Positions 25,347-37,601 of a DNA stretch of 53,606 nucleotides are shown in pieces. This DNA comes from Acanthaster planci (taxonomy: Eukaryota; Echinodermata; Asteroidea; Valvatida; Acanthasteridae): positions 174,875 to 228,480 of the forward strand of contig NW_019091602.1 in assembly GCF_001949145.1 (NCBI RefSeq), written 5' to 3'. Under the pieces are notes generated by a model. That model was not told where the DNA came from. It ran no database searches and saw only the letters and a program-made list of their open reading frames with translations. Each line of letters starts with the position of its first letter. The first letter of the stretch is position 1. The translations under genes were made by a program, and so were the position numbers.

Positions 25347-26430
25347 CCCCTGATAATCACTGATAATCGTCGCTGCCTTGGCTAAAACGGAAGACACTTG
25401 AACTATGAAGACCTCCGCAGGCCACAACTGTCATCTAATGTAACTTACTAACTTAACGTTATATCTTCTTTGATCTAATGTAGGACACTGCTTCTGTTCA
25501 CATCATGAAACCGCTGGGAAAAGCTGCAATTTGTGGACACCAGTATGCGAGTTTCTGTCAACGTACGCACTGGCACCATGCGAGGATCGGTGACGACACG
25601 TGCAGCATGCATGCAGCAACTGGATGGCATGACTAGACTGCACTGGTGGAGAAATAGTGCGCCCTCAACGCTATTTATTAACTTTCATCACTAAAAACCG
25701 CATGTTTTAGAATATCAGTTACCATAAATTTCTAAATATTAAAATATGAGAATAGTATTCAATAACTAAAATCTTTATTTCATACAATTAAAAACTAATA
25801 ATGTCAAGTTAATGTTAATATCTTCTACGTTTTCAACATTATTGAGGTACTGACCTTGAAATTTGGGTAGAAGCAGTATCACAACCAGAAAAGGTACACT
25901 TATGATAATTTATACTTAACTTACAACCATTATGATTCACATTATGTGGGGGGGGGTCACCGCGAAACATGAATTATGCAGTACTGCTCTTTACAAAGCT
26001 TTAAGGCGCGGTGTTGGGCCTGCCGTACAGGTACGTGTACGTACAAAAATATGTAAATAAATGTACAGTAGATGTACCTGACGTGCATATGTACATGTAC
26101 TGTACATGTACATGTCTGTCCAGTACGTGCGTGCCATGAAACAGAAACACTGCAAGATGTGTTACGCCGCTACCCTTCGCTGCAGAGGTTTGCTTTTAAC
26201 CAAGTGGTGTGCACGGCGACTAGTTCTGCGTACGCGAATTGGGTTGTGAAGGTTAGGGATATGGTGTTTGAGGGAATTTTTGGATTTTTTTTTTACTTTT
26301 TGAGAGGAGGAGACTTTTTTTTTTCAATTTTGGGGGTTGAGTTTGATCTTTCCTACCCACTACTGAAATAACTGAACGAATATTACAAATCTGAAACTTT
26401 TTGCTCATTATGAAATTTTCCAATCCACAG

Positions 26431-26512
26431 GTTCCGGGAGGGCTCCATCGGGGTCAACTTTATCTCTGCGAAAAGGGCCTACCTTCAAGGACTACTGAAA
26501 CAAGAGCCCTAG
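26431..26512 (+). other. Possible terminal exon, unrecognised
   Basis: After a reasonable acceptor (AATCCACAG) the frame reads FREGSIGVNFISAKRAYLQG and ends in TAG at 26510. Composition is protein-like but there is no convincing upstream partner exon; the open frame at about 26140-26250 (DVLRRYPSLQRFAFNQVV) is a guess. Could be a gene relic. Confidence 0.2.
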
Positions 26513-27078
26513 TTTAGCCTTTCTTAGAGGTGAAAACAAATAAACAAATCTTTTGTAAAGACACTGTTTACGCTTCATTTTTCTTCCATGATCAAAGACA
26601 CGAAGTTGATTTTATCTACATCCCCCAAATGTACATGTACAGTACATGTACAGTACGTAACCCCACGTATATGCATGTACGTGCGTCAGCTGTCCTTGTC
26701 GAGTCGAAAAACCGCCTTGTCGCGTCTGTATCTTCCCGGTTTAAAGTTTTTCTTTGTTTTTTTTTCTACTTTTGGACGAAAATGGGGGCAGGGGGGCTCA
26801 GCGATATGTGGTTATGCCATCATGAATAATTCAATACTATTCTAGAGCCAATCATACAATCGTGCTTCCCGAAAAAATACTTCATCATTTTGACGGACAA
26901 ATCGTGAGCCTCTTTGATTAAACATGTGACGCAGTATTGAATAAACACGAACAAGCAGGCACGCGCGCGCGAGTACGCACATGTACAGGTGTACATGTAC
27001 ATGTACGTACAATCGATCGACATTTTCAAGAATCTTTCGTGTATTAACCAACTATTTTGTCAAATTATGACAAAATAA

Positions 27079-27168
27079 CCTGAAGAATTTATTGGAGCCC
27101 TCAGCACTGCTTCAGACAAACTGGGAATCGACGACTTCCACAACTACGAACTGCAATCAGCGGCGTAG
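27079..27168 (+). other. Possible coding fragment cut by a MITE, unrecognised
   Basis: Frame reads EFIGALSTASDKLGIDDFHN and then reaches a TAG at 27166-27168 that belongs to the inverted terminus of the adjacent MITE. Protein-like but isolated; no splice partner identified. Confidence 0.2.
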
Positions 27169-27282
27169 CGAGCGGGGTGTGTGTGTGTGAGGGTGTTGCA
27201 CCCCCCGAATAATTCTTTTCAGTCGGCAAATAAAGGCACCCTGGCACCCCCCCCCCATGAAAATGCCTTTGCTACGCCGCTG
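27158..27282. mobile_element. 125-bp MITE with CAGCGGCGTAGC termini
   Basis: Perfect 12-bp inverted ends CAGCGGCGTAGC (27158-27169) and GCTACGCCGCTG (27271-27282), with GT- and C-runs inside. Related half-sites (TTTGCTACGCCACGGG) occur in both insulin-like gene introns near 30400 and 47990. Confidence 0.7.
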
Positions 27283-29700
27283 GCTTCGCGCGCGGATGTG
27301 ACATTTCGAAACACTTCAACTGTTACCGTCACACACTGGGAACAATACCATCCATTTCTCGCTAGGGGCTTAGTGAGTTGTGCGGCCACGGTACAGAAAC
27401 TTGAACATCAAGATGTTGGGTTACAGACAGGACAAGGCACGCACGTGAGCAAGCTGAGAGTGGCGCAACGGCTTCTCTGTCTCTCGCGCGCAAAGTATAA
27501 CGGCCCAAGTGCAATGTACGTGTTAACTACCACACGAGGTGACTACCGATGTCTAGCCCGTTATGGTACCTAAATGGCACGGAGACGCTTTCTACAGTCG
27601 CGCGCCCGACGTGTGGCTATTGTGGACGTGGCTACCTTGCACCTGAGAATGGTTACCTGATGTGCGTTTAACAGATATGGTGTTTTCAGCTGCGCATCTA
27701 GCCGGAAGCAAGAGCTGACGCAGGATGTTAGCGAAATGATGGATTGAACTTTATTTTGGTGGAGGCTTTACTTTAATCAAATAAGTTACTTTCTCGTGAA
27801 TTCATAACATAGGGACATGGCACTTTACGTGCAGAATATGCGGCACACTCACCGTCTGAGACATAAAATTGGGGATGACATGATTACTCAAAACACCAAC
27901 TTGTGCGTACTGGGGTCGTATGCTTACGAACCACTAATTAGTCCCCAAGGATTTGTTTAGAACACTCTGACAGTATAATCTTTTTGATAAGCACTATCAA
28001 AAAGATTGGCCCGTCCCATAATAGCATATTTATGTTTTTAGTCTGTACTTTGAGGGCCACGATCGTTGTGCGAAAGATAGTGTGAGCGGCGGATTAGTTA
28101 CACCTTAGCCAATTCACTTACGCACGTACGTACGTCCTAACGGCCTCTTTGCAGTGCATGGTCTTGGCCATCGCCAGGTGAGACTTTCTCTCCTAAAATG
28201 ATTCCATTTTAGGCCGTTTCTCGCTGGTGTTTCATTATGTTCACATAACCAGCTGATGCATTATTATTTGTAGATTACCTTGGTTGGGTTAGTGTGCATG
28301 ATCTTGTCATTTTGGAAATGGAACGTGAACCATATAAGTTTCCAAACTTCCAACCAATGATCTTGCAGTTGGGTCATACGCGACGTGTATTGTGCAAGGG
28401 TGACCGTGTCGTCACTGTTATGTACGTGTACAATGTACATGTACATGTATTGCAATTATGTCGCTTCTCGACCATTGTATACACGTCAGGTTAATTAAAT
28501 GTGATGTGTGTACATGTAGACTGTGTGGCTGGAGTGGTCGAACACTGCGTGCGTTCTTTAGGCCGTGTTGCATGTGGCATCTATGGGCCAAATACATGTA
28601 CAGAAATCCCTAACGCACAGTTTGTCAATAGTACGTGTATTTCGGCTTGCAAACATCATGTTGATCGATTGTTCGTCATTCTTTTGAACATTTATTGTTA
28701 CATGCACAGATTTCGTTGCGTTTTTGAATCTTGTAGGCCTCTTATTCACACGACAGGGAGCACTTGACATTCTATTTGATCAGCACCCCACATAATATCA
28801 GGGTAAGCTGGTGAATGATTACATATAGTTTTATGTTCAGTTTACCAATTGGCTGCTTTGCAAGTAAACTTTAATCTTTCATGCAGACTCAAATCACGGT
28901 TGTACTGATGGAAAAGATAAACAGCAAAAAGGAAGAACAGCTGAAAGGGCGAGATAATCTTAAAATAGGCCCTTCGTATTAAGTCTTGGTAATTTAATTT
29001 TAGGCATAACTCCCGAAGGAGAATTGCCAATAATACTAATCCAATCCAATAATAATAATCCAATCCATGGATTGGCACGGTAACATCGCCAGATTTCATA
29101 TATGACCAAAAGGACATTATAGGCAGGAGTCATTCTTGTGTCTTTATTATTACTTGATCAGCAGACTTTCCATCACAATAAAGAACTGTGTGTCACGCGT
29201 GCAAAGAAAACTACATAGTTGTCATAACAAGGAAGTTATTTTAGTTTGAAAGGTAGGCTGTTATGCCGTTTAATACTTCATTTTAACCTTGAGGAACCTT
29301 TTTAACCTTTTTTAATGTCAAAAAGGAAGCAAACGCCATTTTAGCCTTGAATGCGCTGACCATCCATTAATTGTTTACTAGGACAAAAGTTGGATCCATT
29401 CAGTAGGATCAAAACTTGTCATATTTTTTGCTATGCATGTCGAGGTCCAAAGATTTGTTTTGAAACAGCCTACACTTTGGGGCAGAATCGCATTGGAGGT
29501 AATATACGGATTAGAAATAGCAGCTGCGTGCTTAATGTTCACGACATGTCAAAACAGGAAGCAAATGCCAATTCATATTTTTTATTCAATGAAGAAAACC
29601 ACCACCAGTCATAGCTCAGTATGTGAGGGTAAACATCATTTGTTTTAAGGCTGAATATGCCGATGGCAAGAAGTCGGTTGGGTTCGCGTTGGTTTCTCTT

Positions 29701-32700
29701 TTAGCAGAGTTCATAAATTTCCTCGTTGGAGCATCCCTCACCGCAGCATTCCTCGTTAAGGTTTCGCTTCCCGATACCACGTCCGAACAAGAATGTGTTG
29801 GCGTCCTTTGAATACAGAAACTCTGCAGCACGGGTGACGAGAAAAATGTTTTTTTGTTTTCACTAAAAAATAGCTGTCTTATATTATTTTCATCATCAAC
29901 CCCATTCCAAAAAAAGTCGATTCTTCTGCAAAACAACAGACTGATCAGAAATGATGCGGCCCTTTAATTAATGAGAAGGTCTTCTGCATGATATGTACAG
30001 TCTGTGGGGCACCGGGCGGAGACATGCTTGCATCAAGGCGATCTGGCTGGGATCTCCCCCCCCCCTGGAACAAAAGGTGCGAAAAAAGATGGAAACAAAA
30101 AAGAGGGAAAATGGGATAAAATCCACCAATTGCAAGATTTCAGTTTTCATTTTCTGTGAGCTTTGGAAAGAATCAGTTTTTGTGACAGCAACGTGACAAG
30201 CATTTGCTTCTACGTTCCTAAATTATGTGACCTGTCCTTGGAGAAAGGCCTTGGTGAGAAAGTGGTCTCAATGCTCAGATTGAATTAGTGATTTTTTATT
30301 TGTTTGACAGACGTTTTTTGAGACATTTGCGTAACCAGGCTCGTCTCACAGCTAGGGCATAGACGGGGCCAATCGTTACCATGGTGGTAACCTTGCCCCC
30401 CTTTGCTACGCCACGGGTGAGGGACAGCATTTGAAGTTTTCAGTTTGATTTCTGACTTCACTACTTTGGTTGGAGACTCCACGGAATGCATGCATGGCGA
30501 ATCTCACGGTATTTTTCTTGAAGAGCCGCGCCACAGTAGTGCGGATAGCGAACCCTGCGCAAAATGGGTCATATCACCTTCTATAAATTACAGGCTGTGC
30601 TTACTGATGCCATACACTGCTGAAAAAAGTTATAGGTTGAACACATACCAGCCAGCATCATCCTAAACAACGACAAGCATGTCAATGTCTTGTACGCTAC
30701 ATTGCACTCGATTAATGAGGTGACGTCGGAATTTAGAAATGTCTTTGAATCGAAGAAACGAAGTTATTCTCTCAAACACGGATAGATTATGTAGCGGAAG
30801 GAAATGTAGGGTCAGAGAATAATGTCGGTTTTTTACTCTTTAATTTACCTCGCAATTAAAAAATAAATTATCCACAATATTGAAGGAATTAGCCTTTCAA
30901 ATTGCTAAATGTCAGGTTAAATTTGATTCCATACATAGAAGTGCTCGTTTTGTAGTTATTAACTAAAATGTTGACGAGTGAAGACATTTTTAACGGTTTA
31001 GTATTTTTCTTGCCGATCACAAATGGCAATGCGGACACTTTTGTCAGGTTACAACTCAGAAACAACTCATTTGACATTGGACCGTGAACATGGATACGTA
31101 AAAAGCAAACAAAATGGCGATGCAGCGACGTTAAAATACGAATGATTGGGGATGTATGCTGAATTGTACAAAATGGTATTTATAATATTGACGGTAATTA
31201 ACAACGATATTTATAATGTGAATTTGATACTTTAAATAATAGTAAAACTAATAATTACCATGGCTATCTGCTCTGGTCATTTACAGATTCCAAAGGCCCC
31301 GCGGTCTTAACACCCTGCAAGGCGTAGCGTGTACATTTTTTTATGAAGTTCTCAATGGCCTCTACCGGATAGTCGCTTTTGTGAGGGTGTATATTTATAT
31401 ATATATTTCTTTTTTTCCAAAGGCATTTGGCAAGCCTTGGCTTCAGCCGATTGAATATTCCAATGGGGCCACGTGGCGAAATTGTTTATCCACAGGCCGA
31501 TTCGAATATTTTGTTTTCTGGGTAAGGCATTTGGAGCAAGATATGGGACGGAGAGAACCCCCCCCCGCCTTTGTTTTGGTCATTGTTTGATCGGAATCTC
31601 AAGGAATTCTTTACAGACTTCTGGGGGGGGATGTGTTAGGTAACAATAGTCTAGAGTGTATATAGGGATTTGACATGTAAGGGGGGTACCCATCCGTCCC
31701 ATATCTTGCCTGGTATAGGGTAAGGGGAATCCCAGACATTTAAGGTGACTACACTAGGCTGTTCAGCATGAACAGGGGCAGGCAAACACGGGAGTTGACT
31801 ACATTGGTCGTATGTTGTTTTTTTTCATAAAAAAAACTTGGCAAAAACGAGTAGGGCATAGAGACCATTCGGTTGACCCGAGGTTTAAACATAGGGCCTA
31901 CATGTAGTCGGTTAAGTCCAGTCAAGCAAAACGTCGTTCCTTATTAAAATATGCAACGATAGTACGAATGCCTTTTGGATATTTATTTTAATGAAACTAT
32001 ATACGAGATAACTTTGCTTACACTCTCCCTCCCTCTTTGGTGTCCGCGCCTGGATCGCCACTGATTTGTTGAACTGTTGAGAAAACAACCGAAAAAGTAC
32101 AAATAAAAGAAAACGAAACGAAAGAGGTAGGCTTAGGCCTACAAGTCACAAATTAATTGGTCTACTGGGCCATCATGTTTTTATTCGTTACATTACGCAA
32201 AAAACCTGAATAGCAAAGATGTTTTGAAAATTTCCGTTTTGCCCAACTTGAGTTTTCAAAAATTAATTAAGTCTTAATTGTTAATTCGTGAACCCTCCTC
32301 GTGGTTCCGTAAATAAAGTAACGTGAAGCGACCTCCAGGCGCACGAAGCGCGGATACATTGGTTACTACCGCTAAAAATAGCCAGAACTGTGTGGAATGG
32401 CAGGGATCCTGTGATGCCTGCAACAATTTTGTTGGACCTTCACCAGGTTCTAGAGCTTAATGCAGTGGCCAGCTCATGTAGCTCCAATCCCACTAATGCA
32501 CTGCAAGCGCTGCGCTTTACAACAAACCCCTCGTCAAAATCTTGGGGCGTTGTAAAAAGAAGCATTTTACATGTTTTTAATATGGCTGGGACTTTGATAT
32601 TTTCAACTCTGATTGAAAAAAAAATTGGTTTAATCCAAATTGTTTTAAAAAATTTTTTTATACCTTAATCTGTGGGAGAGCATCAGGGGATATAACAGCT

Positions 32701-33489
32701 TTATATGCGGAACTTCAGAAGTGTTTTATAGAAGGGAGCGCTGATACGGGAAATTACAGCAGTCGTGTGCGATGGCGGCGCGACATTTAACATGACGTAA
32801 ATGTCATAACGTGATTTTTAGCACTGCATGAATTTAAAAAAAATTAGGTTCTTTTAAACAGGAAAAGTAAAGTTAAAAAACATTAAACTTTAATGGAAAT
32901 TAAACTGTATCCAAATATTAAAACTCACAATCAGTTTAATAACTGGAGAGCACAGGGTTGAAAAATGTACGATTTAACAAGTAAAATCTTCAATAAGTAA
33001 CAGCGCATGCTGTCAGGTTTGTCCTTGTATGTCGCTAGTATTGACTGCCGCCTTGGTTGTACGTACATAATATACACATCCATGAAGAGAAAAAAGAACA
33101 CTGTTCCCGATGAGTGGGATTGTCCATCACGTGACCAGCTCACTGTGGATTGCGTTTACATTGTTTGTCGAAAATACACGTTGATAGCTTCGCATGTTTA
33201 CCAGGAGTATGCACGAGGATCGGAGAGGCCCACAGCCTGCGAGGTACTTGAGCAATGTTGTGAGTGCAGGCTAACATAGTCGGAAAGGATTACGACATCG
33301 TCGTCGCTCTTTCGTTCAGGGACCAATAAACAGCTTTGATGAGCCATGCCAACATTCAGAAGACGAACACAGAACCGTAAGTTGCTTTTAATAGAAGCGT
33401 AACCACGAGAGAACACCCATAGAGGCTACGTGAATTATCAAGTCACCTGCAATGGCGGAAAGCAGCAGCTAAACGATGAATCGTTTCAT
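29701..33489 (-). pseudogene. Insulin-like peptide pseudogene (copy A)
   Basis: Same four-exon structure as the intact gene in copy B: 33447-33489, 33294-33333, 30465-30554, 29701-29822. Breaks seen: the signal-peptide exon reads MKRFIV and then TAG (33469-33471) where copy B has a leucine codon; the second B-chain cysteine is CGC (Arg) instead of TGC; exon 3 carries a 4-bp insertion (90 versus 86 nt), which shifts the frame; and the last base before the exon-3 donor is A instead of G. By contrast exon 2 is identical to copy B over 40 bp, and the A-chain exon is open with all cysteines (GIGKRNLNEECCGEGC, then SNEEIYELC and stop). The TATA box (33603-33608) is kept. Most likely a pseudogene since duplication. 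Confidence 0.88.
31528..31717. mobile_element. 190-bp MITE with 8-bp target duplication, in pseudogene intron
   Basis: Perfect 15-bp inverted repeats CAAGATATGGGACGG (31537-31551 and complement 31694-31708) near the ends. It is flanked by GGGTAAGG at 31520-31527 and 31718-31725, while copy B has a single GGGTAAGG and no insert (about 49070), so the empty site is visible. An 8-bp duplication fits hAT-type transposition. Confidence 0.85.
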
Positions 33490-35117
33490 GATGATGCTGG
33501 TGATTGTAAGCTGTTGAACAAACGGTATTAACAGCAAAGGTTGCACGAGAAGAAGCAGTACGCGCCAAGCCTCAGTATGCCAAAATGTGGCAAGATCATG
33601 TCTTTATAAGCAATTTGGACCCAATCCGAAGTTACTGTGGTCGAAATTAATATACAAGGAGAAATCTTTAAAACTCATTTGAAGAAGATACTCGAATGAT
33701 ATCTTTGTCCAATTGGGTCGCTATATAATTAGGCCAAACTAATAATGCTTGGGTTGTAAGTATTTTGGGTTTTGGTAATTTTACGCAGAGCCACAAACTT
33801 GAACTTTACGAACTCTGTATCAAACAACAGGATAATTTTACACAGTTTCTGTAAAAGAAAAACTAAAGGTTCTGTCCCATTTCCTTTTCATTCAATTTCC
33901 CGGTTTTAATTACAGCTATGCCAAAATGCAATTGAGGCCTTAACCAATATTTGATTTTAATGAAATGAAGTCAATGACTTTCTTCACCGACACTGCGTTT
34001 ACCAAAGTCAAAAATATATACCAGCAGAATATGCAGAAAATGCTACCCCCATATGAAACAACATAATAATCAAACATAAGTAGCTAACCATATCCCTGAA
34101 TTTTGCTCAAAATAATTACGTTTTAGTGATGAAGTTGCGCACTTTTTTTACCAGTTAATTGTATTTTGAGTTTACGATATTTGTTGAATGTAAAATATTG
34201 ACAATGCATCATCACACGCTATACACATGCAATGCATGTATTACTGGGTTCATACTACATGGTGTTCCAAAAAAAAAGAACAATGATAAACGGGAATCAA
34301 ACTAACGTCTATTTTGTCCCTAAATAATTATTAGAAACTGTTGTTTGAGATATCAAATGTAACTTAAGGTAATTTTGAATTGAGCTCAACATTTCATTTG
34401 GAGCTCATGTTGCATTGCGGAAATATTTTAATTACGTAACAGAACTCAGTTAGATGGAGGTTTACTTAAGTAATCTTGCAACTGTTTGTAATCAATTAAT
34501 TTGGATCCCAAATTCAGAGACTTTCCTTATAACTATTTTATGAATTACAGTGTGGAAGAGTTAAGGTTCAAAACAGCTCACATTTTCAAATTTTTTTTCA
34601 CACAACTTTTGGTTATAGGGACCTTATCTGAAATTAGATTTGCTAAGTCCTGTCAAGAGCCTATTTTAGGGATTGACAACTTATTTATACATGTCATACC
34701 TTTTCCAAAAGTCCTTTTGCAAGCTGTTTGGTGGTGCCAGTAGAGGTGTAGGTTGTTCAGAAAGTTGTTACGTCATGATAACATCATCTAGAAGTGTGAA
34801 TTTTGTTTCTCATACTAAACAAGTTCTCACCAGTATGAAATTCACTTGATATGTAGAAACTAAATTCCTTATTTTTTTTTAAATAAAAGAAGACATAATC
34901 ATGTCTTCATATGTCACGTGACGTGTGAACATGCGTTGACTTCTATGGTAGGCCAATATCTCCAGAACTACAAATTCGACAAAGTTGAAAGTTGCCATTG
35001 ACCAAAACCACGGGTGTGAAAATTGCTTTTGCCTGATCACACACACATGTAATATTCATAAACACTCTATACTCAGTGCTTGTCCAAAAGCTTGGGGAAA
35101 AATCACAAGTCTACTCA

Positions 35118-35160
35118 GGTGGGACTCGAACCCACAACCTCCTGCTTACCGTGCAGACGT
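35118..35160 (-). mobile_element. Truncated tRNA-derived SINE head
   Basis: Contains GTGGGTTCGAGTCCCACC on the minus strand (T-arm/B box). The A-box part present in copy B is missing because homology ends here. Confidence 0.65.
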
Positions 35161-35246
35161 AATATTTTGTAATTTACTTTTAGTTGAAACGCAAATCACG
35201 TGACATCATTTTAAAGGAACAGCTTCTTTGCTTGTGCTTTCAGTCT

Positions 35247-35590
35247 ATTGACTTTGTACACATTTCCAAGTCGCTATTTTGAAACATTCGCGATGTTTCA
35301 TCACTGTGAAAGTGATAGGCAACAAAGACCTTGATACAAAATTATATTCAAGAGATGACGGCATGATGACTTCATCATATGATTTAGTATTGATTTTTCA
35401 TTTTTAAATTCAGCCCATTGACTTTGTAAACGTTTTCAACCGATTTGGGTAATTTTGAGATGTTTGATCATCATCAACGTTACAGCCAACAAAGACCTTG
35501 ATAAAAACCTTTAGCTTAATTGATGACGCCATTATGAAATCATCCAGTATGTTTTTTATCAATGCTTTCATACTTCACTTTCCAATTTAG
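35247..35590. repeat. Diverged tandem dimer, period about 168 bp
   Basis: ATTGACTTTGTA at 35249 and again at about 35418, and AACAAAGACCTTGATA at 35321 and 35488, with matching flanks; a third partial unit may begin near 35575. No coding. The BEL/Pao element inserted just beyond it. Confidence 0.65.
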
Positions 35591-35660
35591 ATTTTGTAGA
35601 TGTTTTTCAAGAGCCTGTGTTTGATGCTCTTGTCAATCTGATTGAATTATATAACATTTA

Positions 35661-35961
35661 TGGATCATCCGGGAGCAAAGTGCCAGACAGACTAACTCAG
35701 ACTAGAAAGTCTTGTTATTCGGAATATTAAGTCGAACTGATGACTAGTTTATTCGAATTCTTTGGCAAGACTCTCAGTGATCTCAGGTTTCCGTAACTGA
35801 CACAGAACTTGGTTTAAATGGACGGAAAATTGGTAAAGCTTTAATCAAAACAACTACATGGTGCAAACATGGCTGACATAAACAATGAATCTACAATGTG
35901 CCTTTTGTCCAGTCAATAGAGGGCGCTATAACAGTTCACTGTAGACCAACTTGATGTAACA
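35661..35961 (-). repeat. BEL/Pao 3' LTR
   Basis: 301 bp, about 98.7% identical by eye to 41184-41484 (differences at GTTTATTCG/GTTTATTTG, CAGAAC/CAGAGC, CAATGTG/CAATATG, GTCAATA/GTCAACA). Left flank ATTTA. Confidence 0.95.
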
Positions 35962-35983
35962 TCCTCCACCCCGATGAGGTCAT

Positions 35984-36529
35984 CTAGTCCTCATCATAAC
36001 CTTCAACCGGGTAAATAACTGCGATCTTGGTGATGGGTCGAACGTACTCTCCACCAGATGTCTTAACTCTCACATTCCTGACCCTTCCATCTGAACCTGG
36101 GTAAACCTCCAGAACTCTCCCTACAGACCATCTTCCGCGGACGGCATTGCTGTCGGCTACCACTACGATATCATTGATCTGGACATTGCGTCTGTCTGTG
36201 GTCCACTTCTTGCGGGGCACCAGTGGTGGGAGTACATCCCGGGTCCACCTCTTCCAAAAGGAAGTGACAATCTCTTGGACAAATTCAACTCGACGCCTTG
36301 GGTTCCTAGTCTCTTTGAATGGCCCTTGGGGAACAGCGGTAGAAGCACGCCCCAGAAGGATGTCATTGGGGCTCAGGTAGGAGCCATCGTCTGGATCATT
36401 TGGCACCCTTCCTATTGGTCTCTGATTGACAAGATTTGCCACCTCTAACAAAACTGTATAGAGCTCAAACGGACTCAGTACTTGGCTCCCTATGGCCTTC
36501 TTCAACGCAGTCTTGCAGCTCTTAACCAA
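35984..36529 (-). pseudogene. BEL/Pao integrase C-terminal part (DUF5641-like)
   Basis: Continues the integrase in a different frame from the part upstream. Shows the catalytic-glutamate region (AEALVKSCKTALKKAIG; its start lies just upstream of the ORF's first Met) and a C-terminal domain typical of BEL/Pao integrases (SPNDILLGRAS; VGRVLEVYPGSDGRVRNV). Ends in a stop 23 bp before the LTR, as expected. Confidence 0.85.
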
Positions 36530-36533
36530 CGCT

Positions 36534-37346
36534 TCAGCACACCCATTTTGATTCCCGTAGTCTATCGGTGTTCCATCCCTGAATCATCTCACGTAGCTCT
36601 CGCTCTGCTCCGACGAACTGAGTGCCGTTATCGCTGATCATCATGGCTGGGTAGCCTCTAACAGCAAAAAATCTGCGTAACACCTGCAAATATTCCATAG
36701 TGGAACAATCTACTGCCAAATCCAAGTGAACAGCCCTGGTGTTCAGACAAGTGAACAGGACTCCGTAGTGCTTGGTTGTCTTGTTGCCGGAGATACGCAC
36801 CTGCATTGGCCCAAAGTAATCGCATGAAGTGATGTAGAACGGCGGTGTGTGAGGCATCAAACGCTGTCTCGGTAAGTCGGCCATCATTTGGGATTCAACT
36901 CTGTGCTCCAGCTCTCGGCAGAGTACGCATCGGTGCTTTACTGTCTTAGCCAAGCTGTGCGCCTTCAGGATCCAATAGTTCTTGGCTACGGTTGTGGCTA
37001 CTCCATTGTGGCCGCTTTCATGGATGTTGCGCATTATCAGATGGGAAATTTGGTGATCATGGGGAAGTAGGGCCGGGTGCTTCCTGTTGTACGTCATTAT
37101 TGATTCGTTCAATCGGCCACCAACTCTCAGGATACCCTGTTCATCAGTAAATGGACTCAGCATCTTGAATTCTCCATTTGCCACTCGCTGGTGTAGAGGT
37201 TTTTGTGCTTGAATCAGCCAGTAGTCTGTGGCTTCTGATATCTCGCGAGGCAGGAGTGGACCTCCGGGCTCCTTGTCGGCATTACTCTGCTTCTTCGCCC
37301 GTAGGGTGTGGACGAATGGTAAGACATAGGCAGTGACTCTCAGCAA
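36534..37346 (-). pseudogene. BEL/Pao integrase, zinc-binding and catalytic core, truncated
   Basis: Contains the H2C2 zinc site (HDHQISHLIM and later HRCVLC) and two core aspartates (CDYFGP; SDNGTQFVGAERELREM). Just after that block the frame is lost and about 20 residues normally found between the second Asp and the Glu are missing, so integrase should be inactive. An in-frame TGA at 37389-37391 separates it from the upstream polyprotein. Confidence 0.9.
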
Positions 37347-37601
37347 TCTTCTCCATGAAGAAAATTTCTTACAGTCAATGGCATCTTGTCAACTAGTGAT
37401 GATGAGTACAGGCTGCGTCTTCCGGCGTTCTTTGTCAACCTCGTCATTGTCAACGCGGGTGATATCGTGGGGCCAACTCTGCTCTGGTAAGTATAAGAAT
37501 TCTGGTCCAGTCATCCACTGCTGATTCAACTGGTTCACGTCTACACCCCTGGATATGTCATCTGCCACATTCAGTTCACCTGGTACTGTGAAGGGTCGGA
37601 C

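Larger units (their letters stand above)
25347..28854. other. Region upstream of DDX49, repeats and no supported gene
   Basis: Contains the DDX49 promoter, clusters of ACATGTAC/TGTACATG palindromes (26080-26115, 26630-26660, 26980-27010, 28430-28450), G/T-rich runs, and two short coding-like fragments listed separately. Nothing else recognised. Confidence 0.5.
28855..35160. repeat. Segmental duplication, copy A
   Basis: Collinear with 46543-52965, coding and intronic parts alike, with small indels. Homology starts at GCAAGTAAACTTTAATCTTT and stops inside a tRNA-like SINE (35118-35160), which is truncated here but extends further in copy B. Carries the broken insulin-like gene. Confidence 0.9.

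Noticed and set aside
26080-26115. ACATGTAC palindrome clusters as regulatory sites
   Set aside because: They recur throughout the window in introns and repeats, so they look like background simple sequence.
27181-27573. 130-residue plus ORF
   Set aside because: Begins inside a MITE with GT and C runs, composition is repeat-like, and there is no splice or family support.
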